Part shown: piece after piece, positions 1 to 8,862 of the stretch | Layout: every line of letters starts with the position of its first letter | How positions within the stretch are numbered: the first letter of the stretch is position 1 | Assembly: GCF_003325375.1 (NCBI RefSeq) | Contig: NZ_CP030862.1 | Span: 747,501-811,500, forward strand | From: Streptomyces globosus | GTDB taxonomy: Bacteria > Actinomycetota > Actinomycetes > Streptomycetales > Streptomycetaceae | Direction: 5' to 3' | DNA: 64,000 nt | Position numbers and translations under genes: made by a program | The notes under the pieces: model-generated | What the model saw: the letters and a program-made list of their open reading frames with translations, nothing else | The model's database searches: none | Told to the model about the DNA's origin: nothing

Positions 1-691
1 GACGGCGGGCGTCCAGCTGACGGCGCAGCAGCCCGAGCTGAACCTCGTGCGGGTGGCCGTCCAGGCCCTGGCGGCCGTCCTCGGCGGGACGCAGTCGCTG
101 CACACCAACTCCTTCGACGAGGCGATCGCCCTGCCCACGGAGAAGGCGGCCCGGCTGGCGCTGCGCACGCAGCAGGTCCTCGCGCACGAGACCGACGTCC
201 CGCACACCGCCGACCCGTTCGCCGGGTCCTACGCGGTGGAGCGGATGACGGACGGGGTCGAGGAGGCGGCCCTCGCGCTGATGCGGCGCGTGGAGGACCT
301 CGGCGGGGCGGTCGCCGCGATCGAGGCCGGCTTCCAGAAGGCGGAGATCGAGCGGAACGCCTACCGCATCGCCCGCGAGACCGACGCCGGCGGGCGGGTC
401 GTCGTCGGCGTCAACCGCTTCGCCCTCGACGAGGAGGAGCCGTACGAGCCGCTGCGCGTCGACCCCGCCATCGAGGAGCGGCAGCGGGAGGCCCTCGCCC
501 GGCTGCGGGCGGAGCGCGACGGCGCGGCCGTGGCGGCGGCGCTCGGCGCGCTGCGCCGGGCGGCCGAGGGCGCGGACAACGTCCTGTACCCGATGAAGGA
601 GGCGCTCCGCGCCCGCGCGACGGTGGGGGAGGTGTGCACGACCCTGCGCGGGGTCTGGGGGGCGTACGAGCCTGTCGGTTCCACATGGTGA
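1..691 (+). CDS. Acyl-CoA mutase large subunit (methylmalonyl/isobutyryl-CoA mutase family), 3' part
   Basis: This is the C-terminal part of a coenzyme B12-dependent acyl-CoA mutase catalytic subunit; the 5' end lies outside the window and the reading frame enters at base 2. Family features seen are the stretches [26 protein letters not shown] and [10 protein letters not shown], which belong to the end of the TIM-barrel substrate domain. The protein stops after about 230 visible residues without a DxHxxG B12-binding domain, so it is the split type that needs a separate small subunit, as in isobutyryl-CoA mutase or related carbon-skeleton mutases. Which acyl-CoA it uses cannot be told from this fragment. 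A LysE-type gene follows after 44 bases. Confidence 0.88.
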   Translation, partial: TAGVQLTAQQPELNLVRVAVQALAAVLGGTQSLHTNSFDEAIALPTEKAARLALRTQQVLAHETDVPHTADPFAGSYAVERMTDGVEEAALALMRRVEDLGGAVAAIEAGFQKAEIERNAYRIARETDAGGRVVVGVNRFALDEEEPYEPLRVDPAIEERQREALARLRAERDGAAVAAALGALRRAAEGADNVLYPMKEALRARATVGEVCTTLRGVWGAYEPVGSTW

Positions 692-735
692 AACACCTGG
701 CGCGACAGCAGCAACCCTGTGGAACACTCCTGCCC

Positions 736-1398
736 ATGCTGGGCGTCACCGATCTGCCGACCTACCTGGCCGGCCTCCTCCTGATCATCCTGCTGCCGGG
801 GCCGAACTCCCTCTACGTGCTCTCCGTCGCCGCACGGCGCGGCGTGCGCACCGGGTACAAGGCCGCCGCCGGCGTCTTCACCGGCGATGCCGTCCTCATG
901 ACACTGGCGGCCGCGGGCGCCGGGGCGCTGCTCCAGACCAGCCCCCTGCTCTTCGGCGTCGTCAAACTGCTCGGCGCCGGCTACCTGACCTGGCTCGCCG
1001 TCGGGATGCTCCGCGGGGCCTGGACGCTGTGGCGGTCGCGGGCCGGGCGGGACGAGCCCGGCGCGGCGGAGCCGCAGCCGGCCGGGGAGGCCGCCGCCGA
1101 GCGGGAGCGGCCGTACCGGCGGGCCGTCGTGATCAGCCTGCTCAACCCGAAGGCGATCCTCTTCCTGGTCTCCTTCTTCGTGCAGTTCGTCGATCCCGGC
1201 TACGCCTACCCGGCGCTGTCCTTCCTGCTGCTGGGCGCCCTGCTCCAGCTGGGCAGCTTCCTCTACCTGACGCTGCTGATATTCGGCGGCACCCGCCTGT
1301 CGGCCGCCTTCCGCCGCCGCCGGCGGCTGAGCGCCGGGGCGACCTCCGCCGCGGGCGTCCTCTTCCTCGGCTTCGCGGCCAAGCTCGCCACGGGGTGA
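736..1398 (+). CDS. LysE/RhtB-family amino-acid exporter
   Basis: A 220-residue inner-membrane protein of the LysE family, which exports amino acids and related metabolites. It shows the family start (MLGVTDLPTYLAGLLLI) followed by LPGPNSLYVLSVAARRG, then about six hydrophobic segments, with a charged cytoplasmic loop near residues 95-125 and the conserved SLLNPKAILFLVSFF near residue 135. The ATG at 736 was chosen because it matches the usual family N-terminus; an in-frame ATG at 685 would overlap the mutase stop and add residues not typical of the family. The substrate is unknown. Confidence 0.88.
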   Translation: MLGVTDLPTYLAGLLLIILLPGPNSLYVLSVAARRGVRTGYKAAAGVFTGDAVLMTLAAAGAGALLQTSPLLFGVVKLLGAGYLTWLAVGMLRGAWTLWRSRAGRDEPGAAEPQPAGEAAAERERPYRRAVVISLLNPKAILFLVSFFVQFVDPGYAYPALSFLLLGALLQLGSFLYLTLLIFGGTRLSAAFRRRRRLSAGATSAAGVLFLGFAAKLATG

Positions 1399-1406
1399 CA
1401 TCAGGG

Positions 1407-1430
1407 GGCGCGCACGCTGCTCGGCGCGCC
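1407..1430. terminator. Weak hairpin after the LysE gene
   Basis: A 7-base stem (GGCGCGC/GCGCGCC) with a 10-base loop lies nine bases after the stop codon. There is no T-rich tail. It could be a factor-independent stop of the kind common in high-GC genomes, but support is weak. Confidence 0.35.
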
Positions 1431-1649
1431 GTGCGATGGGCCGAGGCGCCGTCAGCTCCCCGTCCACGCCCGTCCACACGCCCCCGTACGCAACGGCGGT
1501 CCGGGCGGCCACGGGGCCGGATGAGCGCGCGAGTTTACCCCTGGGTGCAACCGGTCATGCGTCCAGAGGCTTGGTTTTTTTCCCCTGACGGCATGAACTT
1601 TTGCTGATCTCCATCCAGTTGGACCATTCGTGCGCCTACCCTTCAACGG

Positions 1650-2906
1650 GTGAACCAGTTGATGTCCCGCGAGTCCCAGACCGTCCTGCCCGGTGTGCCC
1701 TCCCAGCCCGAGCTGCCGGGGAAGCTGCCGGACCACCTGCGTGCCGAACTGATCGCCTTCCGCCGGGACTTGCACATGCACCCCGAGCTAGGACACCAGG
1801 AGTTCCGCACCACGGCGGCCATCAAGGCCCGACTGGAGGAAGCCGGCCTGCGCCCACGCGTGCTGAAGTCCGGCACCGGGCTGGTGTGCGACGTGGGCAC
1901 CTGGGACGGCGGCCGGCCGATGCTGGCCCTGCGTGCGGACATCGACGCCCTTCCCATCCCCGACGCCAAGACCCACGTCCCCTACCGCTCGACGGTCCCC
2001 GACCGGGCCCACGCCTGCGGCCACGACGTCCACACGGCAGTCGTCCTCGGCGCCGGGCTGGTGCTCGCCGAGCTCGACCGGCAGGGCCTGCTGCCCCGCC
2101 CGGTGCGGCTGCTGTTCCAGCCGGCGGAGGAGGTGCTGCCGGGCGGGGCGACCGACGCCATCGCCGCCGGCGTCCTCGACGGCGTCGGCAAGATCATCGC
2201 GGTGCACTGCGACCCCCGCGTCGACGCCGGGAAGATCGGCCTGCGGACCGGCGCGATCACCTCGGCCTGCGACCGGCTGGAGGTCACCCTGGAGGGGCCC
2301 GGCGGCCACACCGCCCGGCCGCACCTGACCACCGACCTGGTGACGGCCGCGGCGCGGGTCGCGGTGGACCTGCCGGCCGTGGTGGGCCGCCGCATGGACG
2401 CCCGCTCCGGCATGTCGATCACCTGGGGGAGGATCGAGACCGGCCACGCCTGCAACGTCATCCCCATGCGCGCGGAGCTGTCCGGGACCATCCGCTGCCT
2501 CGACATCAACGCCTGGCACGAGGCCCCCGACCAGATCCACGCCGCGATCGACGAGATCGCCTCGCTGCACCGCGCGAAGTCGGAGATCACGTACGTGCGC
2601 GGCGTCCCGCCGGTCGTGAACGACCCGGCCGTCACCGAGCTGCTGCGCGAGTCCATGACCGCCCGCTGCGGGGCGGCGTCCGTGGAGGGCACCGAGCAGA
2701 GCCTCGGCGGAGAGGACTTCTCCTGGTACCTGGAGCACGTCCCGGGCGCGATGGCCCGCCTCGGCGTCCACCCTCCGGGCGGCTCCGTCAAGAAGGACCT
2801 GCACCGGGGCGACTTCGACGTCGACGAGGACGCGATCGCCGTCGGAGTGGAGTTCTTCACGGCCGCGGCCCTGCTCGACGGCCGCCGTGGAAGCCCGGTC
2901 GGGTAA
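1650..2906 (+). CDS. M20-family amidohydrolase
   Basis: A 418-residue metal-dependent amidohydrolase of peptidase family M20 (the group with N-acyl-amino-acid and hippurate hydrolases). Visible motifs are HMHPELGHQEF near residue 42, HACGHDVHTAV near 123 with the metal-binding His/Asp, QPAEEVLPGGA near 157 with the catalytic Glu pair, and EQSLGGEDFSWY near 348. The GTG at 1650 sits seven bases after a TACCCT hexamer (1637-1642), which suggests a leaderless mRNA; an ATG at 1662 is the alternative start. The substrate is unknown. It ends just before the nucleoside block and may be unrelated to it. Confidence 0.87.
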   Translation: MNQLMSRESQTVLPGVPSQPELPGKLPDHLRAELIAFRRDLHMHPELGHQEFRTTAAIKARLEEAGLRPRVLKSGTGLVCDVGTWDGGRPMLALRADIDALPIPDAKTHVPYRSTVPDRAHACGHDVHTAVVLGAGLVLAELDRQGLLPRPVRLLFQPAEEVLPGGATDAIAAGVLDGVGKIIAVHCDPRVDAGKIGLRTGAITSACDRLEVTLEGPGGHTARPHLTTDLVTAAARVAVDLPAVVGRRMDARSGMSITWGRIETGHACNVIPMRAELSGTIRCLDINAWHEAPDQIHAAIDEIASLHRAKSEITYVRGVPPVVNDPAVTELLRESMTARCGAASVEGTEQSLGGEDFSWYLEHVPGAMARLGVHPPGGSVKKDLHRGDFDVDEDAIAVGVEFFTAAALLDGRRGSPVG

Positions 2907-2943
2907 AAATCTTCACCTCATCTGAGCGGCGCCCGGCACAGCT

Positions 2944-2972
2944 GTCCAGCCCTTGATACACAAGGGCTGGAC
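2944..2972. terminator. Perfect 12-bp hairpin after the amidohydrolase gene
   Basis: GTCCAGCCCTTG pairs perfectly with CAAGGGCTGGAC around a five-base loop, 38 bases after the stop codon. It is the obvious candidate for ending the amidohydrolase transcript before the lipoprotein promoter. There is no T-run. Confidence 0.6.
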
Positions 2973-3050
2973 GCCTCGGCAGTCACCAACCGGTCACTGT
3001 CCGGTTCGCGACGATCCGATAACGACTCCTGAACGGGCTCTTAACTGACA

Positions 3051-3064
3051 TCTACGCGCGTTAC
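3051..3064. promoter_or_regulatory. Nucleoside-regulon palindrome, site 1 (lipoprotein promoter)
   Basis: TCTACGCGCGTTAC, one half-site changed from the consensus TCTACGCGCGTAGA. It overlaps a good -10 hexamer, TACGAT (3062-3067), and lies downstream of a possible -35 around TTAACT (3041-3046), so a bound protein would block the promoter. Five further copies precede other nucleoside genes in the window. Confidence 0.75.
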
Positions 3065-3125
3065 GATCGCCGCGAAACCAGCGCCGGTCATGGCGCTTTC
3101 GGTCAGGTTTTGAAGGAGCCTCCCC

Positions 3126-4181
3126 TTGCGCCGGATCACCAGGATCGCCACCGTGGGCATCGCGTCCGCGGCGCTGGCCCTCTCGGCCACCGCCTGTGGC
3201 GGAAAGAACTCGTCCGACTCCGCCTCCTCCACGGAGACGGGGCAGAAGTCCGCAGCCATCGCCTACGACATCGGCGGCCGCGGCGACCAGTCCTTCAACG
3301 ACGCCGCGTACGCGGGTCTGGAGAAGGCCGAGAAGGAACTGCAGGTCAAGGGCGCGGAAGCCGAGCCCACCGAGGGTGAGAGCGAGGCCGACAAGGTCCA
3401 GCGCCTCACCGAGCTCGCGCGCAAGGGCCACAACCCGGTCATCGGTGTCGGCTTCGCGTACGGCGCCGCGATCGAGAAGGTCGCCCCGAAGTTCCCGAAG
3501 ACCACCTTCGGCCTCATCGACGACGCGTCGAAGACCGGCCCGAACATCGCCAACCTGGTCTTCAACGAGGAGCAGGGCTCCTACCTGGCCGGCGTCGCCG
3601 CCGCCAAGGCCTCGAAGACCGGCACCGTCGGCTTCATCGGCGGCGTCGAGGTTCCGCTGATCAAGAAGTTCGAGGCGGGCTTCACCCAGGGCGTCAAGGA
3701 CACCAACCCCAACGCCAAGGTGCTGTCGACCTACCTGAGCCAGCCGCCGGACTTCTCCGGCTTCGCCAAGCCCGACCTGGGCAAGGCCGCTGCCAAGGGC
3801 CAGCTGGACAACGGCGCCGACGTGATCTACGCCGCCGCGGGCCTCGCGGGCTCGGGTGCGATCGAGGCCGCCGCCACCGCCGGCAAGTGGGCCATCGGCG
3901 TCGACTCCGACCAGTACAACCAGGCCGGCCTGGCCAAGTACAAGGACAAGATCCTGACCTCGGTCACCAAGGACGTGTCCGGCTCCGTGTACAACCTGAT
4001 CAAGTCCGTCCAGGACGGTTCGCCGCAGTCCGGCGAGATCCGCTACGGCCTCGACAAGAACGGTGTCGGCCTGGCCGACTCCAACCCGGAGTACAAGAAC
4101 ATGGCCGAGCTGCAGGCCGCGGTGGAGAAGGCCAAGGCCGACATCATCGCCAAGAAGATCAACGTCAAGACCGCGCCGTAA
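3126..4181 (+). CDS. BMP-family nucleoside-binding lipoprotein of an ABC importer
   Basis: A 351-residue substrate-binding lipoprotein of the BMP/PnrA family, which captures nucleosides outside the membrane for an ABC importer. The N-terminus is a lipoprotein signal peptide with lipobox LSATAC and Cys at residue 24, followed by a Ser/Lys linker. Family motifs include GGRGDQSFNDAAYAGL near residue 52, FGLIDDAS near 130, NEEQGSYLAGVAAA near 148 and VIYAAAGLAGSGAIEAA near 234. The TTG start at 3126 is supported by AAGGAG eight bases upstream. The matching ATPase and two permeases follow, and a regulon palindrome overlaps the promoter. Confidence 0.93.
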   Translation: MRRITRIATVGIASAALALSATACGGKNSSDSASSTETGQKSAAIAYDIGGRGDQSFNDAAYAGLEKAEKELQVKGAEAEPTEGESEADKVQRLTELARKGHNPVIGVGFAYGAAIEKVAPKFPKTTFGLIDDASKTGPNIANLVFNEEQGSYLAGVAAAKASKTGTVGFIGGVEVPLIKKFEAGFTQGVKDTNPNAKVLSTYLSQPPDFSGFAKPDLGKAAAKGQLDNGADVIYAAAGLAGSGAIEAAATAGKWAIGVDSDQYNQAGLAKYKDKILTSVTKDVSGSVYNLIKSVQDGSPQSGEIRYGLDKNGVGLADSNPEYKNMAELQAAVEKAKADIIAKKINVKTAP

Positions 4182-4219
4182 GGCCTACCCTGACGTGAGG
4201 TAGAACGGTCTCCGGGGTT

Positions 4220-4243
4220 CGGGAAGCGGTCTCACCGCTCCCG
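4220..4243. terminator. Hairpin between the lipoprotein gene and the ABC operon
   Basis: CGGGAAGCGG and CCGCTCCCG pair around a five-base loop with one bulged base. It begins 38 bases after the lipoprotein stop. It may trim transcription so that the binding protein is made in excess over the membrane parts, as is usual for ABC importers. Confidence 0.45.
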
Positions 4244-4306
4244 GGCCCCGGGCCGCGTTCCGTGTTCCTTGTGGCCGCATGGTCGCAAGTTTTCACTTCC
4301 GACAGT

Positions 4307-4320
4307 GCTACGCGCGTAGA
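4307..4320. promoter_or_regulatory. Nucleoside-regulon palindrome, site 2 (ABC operon)
   Basis: GCTACGCGCGTAGA, 13 of 14 bases of the consensus. It lies just upstream of the ATPase gene, so the transporter operon can be controlled separately from the lipoprotein gene. Confidence 0.75.
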
Positions 4321-4326
4321 GGCATC

Positions 4327-5997
4327 GTGGACGCGATACCTTCTCCCCCCGCCCTGTCCCCCCGCCACACCGGCTTCCAGCTCCTTCCGCGCCAAGGAGA
4401 GTGCGTCATCAACGCGTCCAGCCCCCCTGCCGTAGAACTGCACGGCATCACGAAGCGTTTCCCCGGCGTCGTCGCCAACAAGGACATCGCCATCACCGTC
4501 CGCAAGGGCACGGTCCACGCCCTCATCGGTGAGAACGGTGCCGGCAAGTCGACCCTGATGAAGATCCTCTACGGCATGCAGAAGCCGGACGAGGGCACCA
4601 TCGCCGTCGACGGGGAGCAGGTCTCCTTCAACAACCCGGGCGACGCCATCGCCCGCGGCATCGGCATGGTCCACCAGCACTTCATGCTCGCCGACAACCT
4701 CACCGTCCTGGAGAACGTGGTCCTCGGCGGCGAGAAGCTGTACGGCATCGGCGCCAAGGCCCGCAAGAAGATCCAGGAGATCTCGGACGCGTACGGCCTC
4801 GGCGTGCGCCCCGACGCGCTCGTCGAGGACCTCGGCGTCGCCGACCGCCAGCGCGTGGAGATCCTCAAGGTCCTCTACCGCGGCGCCCGCACCCTCATCC
4901 TCGACGAGCCCACCGCGGTGCTCGTGCCGCAGGAGGTCGACGCGCTCTTCGACAACCTGCGCGAGCTCAAGGCCGAGGGCCTGACCGTCATCTTCATCTC
5001 GCACAAGCTGGGCGAGGTGCTGAAGGTCGCCGACGACATCACCGTCATCCGCCGGGGCACCACCGTCGGCACCGCCGACCCCAAGACCGCCACGACCAAG
5101 CAGCTCGCCGAGCTGATGGTCGGCAGCGAGCTGCCCTCGCCGGAGACCCGCGAGTCGACGGTCACCGACGTCCCGATGCTGAAGGTCTCCGACCTGCGGC
5201 TGGCCGCCACCGACCCCGACGGCGTCGTACGCGAGGTCCTCGCCGGGATCGACTTCACCATCCACAAGGGCGAGGTCCTCGGCATCGCCGGTGTCGAGGG
5301 CAACGGCCAGACGGAGCTCATCGAGGCCCTCATGGGCATGCTCCACCCGGACGGCGGCACCGTCACCCTCGACGGCGAGGACATCTCGGCCAAGCCGACG
5401 CGCAAGCGGCGCGAGGGCGGCATCGGCTACATCCCCGAGGACCGCCACCGCCACGGCCTGCTGCTGGAGTCCCCGCTGTGGGAGAACCGCATCCTCGGCC
5501 ACGTCACCGAGCAGCCCAACTCCAAGCGCGGCATCCTCGACCCGAAGGCCGCCCGCAAGGACACCGAGCGGATCGTGCGCGAGTACGACGTGCGCACCCC
5601 CGGCATCGACGTGACCGCGGCCTCGCTCTCCGGCGGCAACCAGCAGAAGCTGATCGTCGGCCGCGAGATGAGCCACAACCCGAAGTTCCTCATCGCCGCC
5701 CACCCCACCCGCGGTGTGGACGTCGGCGCGCAGGCGCAGATCTGGGACGCGATCCGCGAGGCCCGCCACGAGGGCCTGGCCGTGCTCCTGATCTCCGCCG
5801 ACCTGGACGAGCTGATCGGCCTGTCCGACACCCTGCGCGTCATCTACCGCGGCCGCCTGGTCGCGGACGCCGACCCGGCGACGATCACGCCCGAGGAGCT
5901 CGGCACCGCCATGACGGGTGCCGCCCGCGGCCACCTGGAAGCCACCGACAACCCTTCCGCCGCTGCCGACGGTGACACGACGGAGGACGAGGCCTGA
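4327..5997 (+). CDS. Nucleoside ABC importer, ATP-binding protein with two ATPase domains
   Basis: The cytoplasmic ATPase of the nucleoside importer, with two fused ABC domains as in sugar and nucleoside importers of the CUT2/RbsA type. Domain 1 has Walker A GENGAGKST and Walker B TLILDEPTAVL; domain 2 has the degenerate Walker A GVEGNGQTE, the signature LSGGNQQK and FLIAAHPTRGVD in place of a normal Walker B. The start is uncertain. A good ribosome site, AAGGAGAG (4394-4401), is followed in frame only by ATC at 4408, not by ATG, GTG or TTG, whereas the homologous protein would be expected to begin near VINASSPPAVEL. GTG at 4327 is the nearest standard in-frame start downstream of the operator, and ATG 4279 lies upstream of it. 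The stop overlaps the next start (TGATG). Confidence 0.92.
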   Translation: MDAIPSPPALSPRHTGFQLLPRQGECVINASSPPAVELHGITKRFPGVVANKDIAITVRKGTVHALIGENGAGKSTLMKILYGMQKPDEGTIAVDGEQVSFNNPGDAIARGIGMVHQHFMLADNLTVLENVVLGGEKLYGIGAKARKKIQEISDAYGLGVRPDALVEDLGVADRQRVEILKVLYRGARTLILDEPTAVLVPQEVDALFDNLRELKAEGLTVIFISHKLGEVLKVADDITVIRRGTTVGTADPKTATTKQLAELMVGSELPSPETRESTVTDVPMLKVSDLRLAATDPDGVVREVLAGIDFTIHKGEVLGIAGVEGNGQTELIEALMGMLHPDGGTVTLDGEDISAKPTRKRREGGIGYIPEDRHRHGLLLESPLWENRILGHVTEQPNSKRGILDPKAARKDTERIVREYDVRTPGIDVTAASLSGGNQQKLIVGREMSHNPKFLIAAHPTRGVDVGAQAQIWDAIREARHEGLAVLLISADLDELIGLSDTLRVIYRGRLVADADPATITPEELGTAMTGAARGHLEATDNPSAAADGDTTEDEA

Positions 5998-7112
5998 TGA
6001 AGAAAATCGACAAGGACCGGCTGCTGCTCGCGGCCGCCGGCCCGGCGCTCGCTCTGGTCAGCGCCTTCGCCCTGACCATGATCGTGCTGGCGGCCTCGGG
6101 CGTGAACCCGGTCGAGCCGCTGCAGATCATGGTGGAGCAGGCGAGCTACGAGGACGTCCAGATCCTGATCCTCAACCAGGCGGGCATCTACTACCTGGCA
6201 GCCCTGGCCGTGGCCATCGGCTTCCGGATGAACCTCTTCAACATCGGTGTCGACGGCCAGTACCGCCTCGCCGCGATGGTCTCGGCCGTCATCGGCGCCG
6301 CCGTCACGCTGCCCGGTCCGCTGCACATCCTGATGATCGTGGCCGTGGCCATGCTCACCGGTGCCTTCTGGGCCGGCATCGCGGGCGTCCTGAAGGCCAA
6401 GCGAGGCGTCAGCGAGGTCGTCTCGACGATCATGCTGAACGCCATCGCCACCGCCCTGATCGCCTGGCTGCTCCTCCCGACGAACCTGGGCGTCCAGGAG
6501 GAGGGGTCCAACGACCTCACCACCGGCAAGATCGCCGAGTCCGGCTGGTTCCCGGCGCTGACCGTCGGCGACGGCCTGGAGATCTACGGCTTCACCTTCG
6601 TCGCCTTCGCCCTGGGCATCGTCTACTGGTTCGTCCTCAACCGGACCCGCTTCGGCTTCGACCTGCGCGCCACCGGCGCCAGCGAGTCCGCCGCGCAGGC
6701 GTCCGGTGTCGACGCCAAGAAGATGATCATGACGTCGATGCTCATCTCCGGCGCGGTCGCCGGCCTCACCGGCATGCCGCTCCTGCTCGGCGAGTCGCAC
6801 ACGTACAACCTGTCCTTCCCCCTCGGTGTCGGCTTCACGGGCATCACCATCGCCCTGCTCGGCCGCAACCACCCGGTGGGCATCTTCTTCTCCGCCCTCC
6901 TGATCGCCTTCATCGACAAGGCCTCCGCCGGCCTCGACACCGCCGGCTACGCCAGGGAGATCGGCACGATCATGCAGGGCCTGATCGTGATCGCGGTCGT
7001 CGTCAGCTACGAGCTCGTGCGCCGCTACGGCATCCGCCGCCAGCAGCAGAAGGTCGGCGAGGAGCTCGCCGCCGGGCACGCCATCAAGACCGACAAGGAG
7101 GTCACGGCGTGA
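5997..7112 (+). CDS. Nucleoside ABC importer, permease 1
   Basis: A 371-residue inner-membrane permease of the BPD_transp_2 family, with about ten hydrophobic segments. Typical stretches are FNIGVDGQYRLAAM near residue 80, GVSEVVSTIMLNAIA near 137 and GVGFTGITIALLGRNHPVGI near 276, which includes the expected contact with the ATPase. It starts with the ATG that overlaps the ATPase stop codon, so translation is coupled. It would pair with permease 2 to form the channel. Confidence 0.93.
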   Translation: MKKIDKDRLLLAAAGPALALVSAFALTMIVLAASGVNPVEPLQIMVEQASYEDVQILILNQAGIYYLAALAVAIGFRMNLFNIGVDGQYRLAAMVSAVIGAAVTLPGPLHILMIVAVAMLTGAFWAGIAGVLKAKRGVSEVVSTIMLNAIATALIAWLLLPTNLGVQEEGSNDLTTGKIAESGWFPALTVGDGLEIYGFTFVAFALGIVYWFVLNRTRFGFDLRATGASESAAQASGVDAKKMIMTSMLISGAVAGLTGMPLLLGESHTYNLSFPLGVGFTGITIALLGRNHPVGIFFSALLIAFIDKASAGLDTAGYAREIGTIMQGLIVIAVVVSYELVRRYGIRRQQQKVGEELAAGHAIKTDKEVTA

Positions 7113-8374
7113 GCACCAGCACCGTTTCCGCGACGAGCGCCGCGCCCAAGAAGGGCGGCGGACGCCGCAAGCTCACCCTCCCCTGGATCCTGCTGATCAT
7201 CGCGGGCGGCCTCGCCCTGATCTCGCTGGTCCGGGTCATCTCCGGCGCCGACGACCTGACGTCCGTCGGCCAGATCTCCGGCGCCCTCCAGCTCGCCGTG
7301 CCGATCGCCCTCGCGGGCCTCGGCGGCCTGTGGGCCGAGCGCGCGGGCGTGGTCAACATCGGCCTCGAAGGCATGATGGTCCTCGGCACCTGGTTCGGCG
7401 CCTGGGCCGGCTACCAGTGGGGCCCCTGGACCGGTGTCGTCATGGGCCTCGTCGGCGGCGCCCTCGGAGGCCTGCTGCACGCGATCATCACCGTGACGTT
7501 CAACGTCAACCACATCGTCTCCGGTGTGGCGGTCAACATCCTGGCCATCGGCTTCACCCAGTACCTGTCGAACTTCACCTTCGGCGAGGCCCCCGGCGGC
7601 TCCTCCAAGCAGTCCCCGCGCATCGAGCCCATCACGGAGATCACCATCCCAGGGCTCTCCGACTGGCTGGCCACCCTCCAGGCCAAGCACTGGTTCTTCG
7701 TCTCCGACGTCGCCGGCGTCGTCGGCGGCCTGGTCACCAACCTCTCGCTGCTGACCGTCGTCGCGGTGCTCCTCATCCCCGCCACCTGGTGGGTGCTGTG
7801 GCGCACGGCCTTCGGCCTGCGGCTGCGCTCCTGCGGTGAGAACCCGGTCGCCGCCGAGTCCCTCGGCGTCAACGTCTACAAGTACAAGTACATCGCCGTG
7901 ATCGTCTCGGGTGCGATGGCCGGCCTCGGCGGCGCGTTCCTCGCGATCGTCTCCACCGGCATCTACCAGGAGGGCCAGACCGGCGGCCGCGGCTACATCG
8001 GCCTCGCCGCGATGATCTTCGGCAACTGGATGCCGGGCGGCATGTCCCTGGGCGCGGGCCTCTTCGGCTTCACCTACAGCCTCAAGCTGCGCGGCGGTGC
8101 CGAGAACGTCCACGCGATGCTGCTGCTGCTCGCGATCCTCCTCGTGGCCGTCGTCGTCTGGCAGCTGTACAAGAAGAAGCACGTCCAGGCGGCCATCTCC
8201 GCGGCCTGCGCGGCCGGCCTGTTCGTCTGGTACACCCTGACCGACGCCGTCCCGAGCCAGTTCGTCGACGCGGCCCCGTACGTGACGACGCTGCTGGTCC
8301 TGGCGCTCTCGGCACAGCGCCTGAGAATGCCGAAGGCGGACGGCATGCCGTACCGCAAGGGCCAGGGCAAGTGA
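7109..8374 (+). CDS. Nucleoside ABC importer, permease 2
   Basis: A 421-residue inner-membrane permease, second half of the importer channel. Family signatures are WAERAGVVNIGLEGMMVLG near residue 75 and GGRGYIGLAAMIFGNW near residue 292. It has a cytoplasmic N-terminal tail rich in Lys and Gly and an extra pair of C-terminal hydrophobic segments. The GTG at 7109 overlaps the stop of permease 1 by four bases (GTGA), and its own stop overlaps the cytidine deaminase start in the same way, so these genes form one tightly coupled operon. Confidence 0.93.
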   Translation: MSTSTVSATSAAPKKGGGRRKLTLPWILLIIAGGLALISLVRVISGADDLTSVGQISGALQLAVPIALAGLGGLWAERAGVVNIGLEGMMVLGTWFGAWAGYQWGPWTGVVMGLVGGALGGLLHAIITVTFNVNHIVSGVAVNILAIGFTQYLSNFTFGEAPGGSSKQSPRIEPITEITIPGLSDWLATLQAKHWFFVSDVAGVVGGLVTNLSLLTVVAVLLIPATWWVLWRTAFGLRLRSCGENPVAAESLGVNVYKYKYIAVIVSGAMAGLGGAFLAIVSTGIYQEGQTGGRGYIGLAAMIFGNWMPGGMSLGAGLFGFTYSLKLRGGAENVHAMLLLLAILLVAVVVWQLYKKKHVQAAISAACAAGLFVWYTLTDAVPSQFVDAAPYVTTLLVLALSAQRLRMPKADGMPYRKGQGK

Positions 8375-8769
8375 CGACGGCGACCCACGCCGACTGGGAG
8401 GCCCTGCGGGCAGCCGCCCGGGACGCCATGTCCCGGGCCTACGCCCCCTACTCCGGCTTCCCGGTCGGCGCCGCCGCCCTCACGGACGACGGCCGCACCG
8501 TGACCGGCTGCAACGTGGAGAACGCCAGCTACGGGCTCGGCCTGTGCGCCGAGTGCGGCCTGGTCTCCGCGCTGCAGGCCACGGGCGGGGGCCGCCTGAC
8601 GCACTTCACCTGCGCCGACGGCAACGGCGACGTGCTCGTCCCGTGCGGCCGGTGCCGCCAGCTGCTCTTCGAGTTCGGCGGCCCCGAGCTGCTGGTGGAC
8701 ACCCCGAAGGGGATCCTCCCGCTTGCGGAGATGCTGCCCCAGGCCTTCGGGCCCGACCACCTGAGATAA
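8371..8769 (+). CDS. cdd: Cytidine deaminase
   Basis: A 132-residue small cytidine deaminase that turns cytidine and deoxycytidine into uridine and deoxyuridine. The zinc site is plain: CAECG near residue 54 supplies a Cys and the catalytic Glu, and PCGRCRQ near residue 91 supplies the other two Cys. Length and motifs fit the homotetrameric class. It begins with GTG at 8371, overlapping permease 2 by four bases, so imported pyrimidine nucleosides are deaminated by a product of the same mRNA. Thymidine phosphorylase follows. Confidence 0.95.
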   Translation: MTTATHADWEALRAAARDAMSRAYAPYSGFPVGAAALTDDGRTVTGCNVENASYGLGLCAECGLVSALQATGGGRLTHFTCADGNGDVLVPCGRCRQLLFEFGGPELLVDTPKGILPLAEMLPQAFGPDHLR

Positions 8770-8775
8770 CCGTGC

Positions 8776-8811
8776 CGACGGCCCTTCGCCCTGCGGGGCG
8801 GAGGGCCGTCG
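8776..8811. terminator. 15-bp hairpin between cdd and deoA
   Basis: CGACGGCCCTTCGCC pairs with GGCGGAGGGCCGTCG around a loop of about six bases, with one G-T pair. It starts seven bases after the cdd stop and would end or reduce transcription of the importer operon ahead of deoA. Confidence 0.7.
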
Positions 8812-8836
8812 CAGTCCCGCGGACCACCCACACCCC

Positions 8837-8850
8837 TCTATGCGCGTAGA
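8837..8850. promoter_or_regulatory. Nucleoside-regulon palindrome, site 3 (deoA)
   Basis: TCTATGCGCGTAGA, 13 of 14 bases of the consensus. It ends directly against the deoA ribosome-binding site (AAGGAAG) and starts 12 bases before the gene, so here it may act as a roadblock rather than inside a promoter spacer. Confidence 0.75.
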
Positions 8851-8862
8851 AGGAAGCACCAC

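Noticed and set aside
4165..5934. A 589-codon open frame on the minus strand.
   Set aside because: It is the antisense of the ABC ATPase gene; its repetitive Asp/Gly/Val composition is the usual mirror of high-GC coding DNA.
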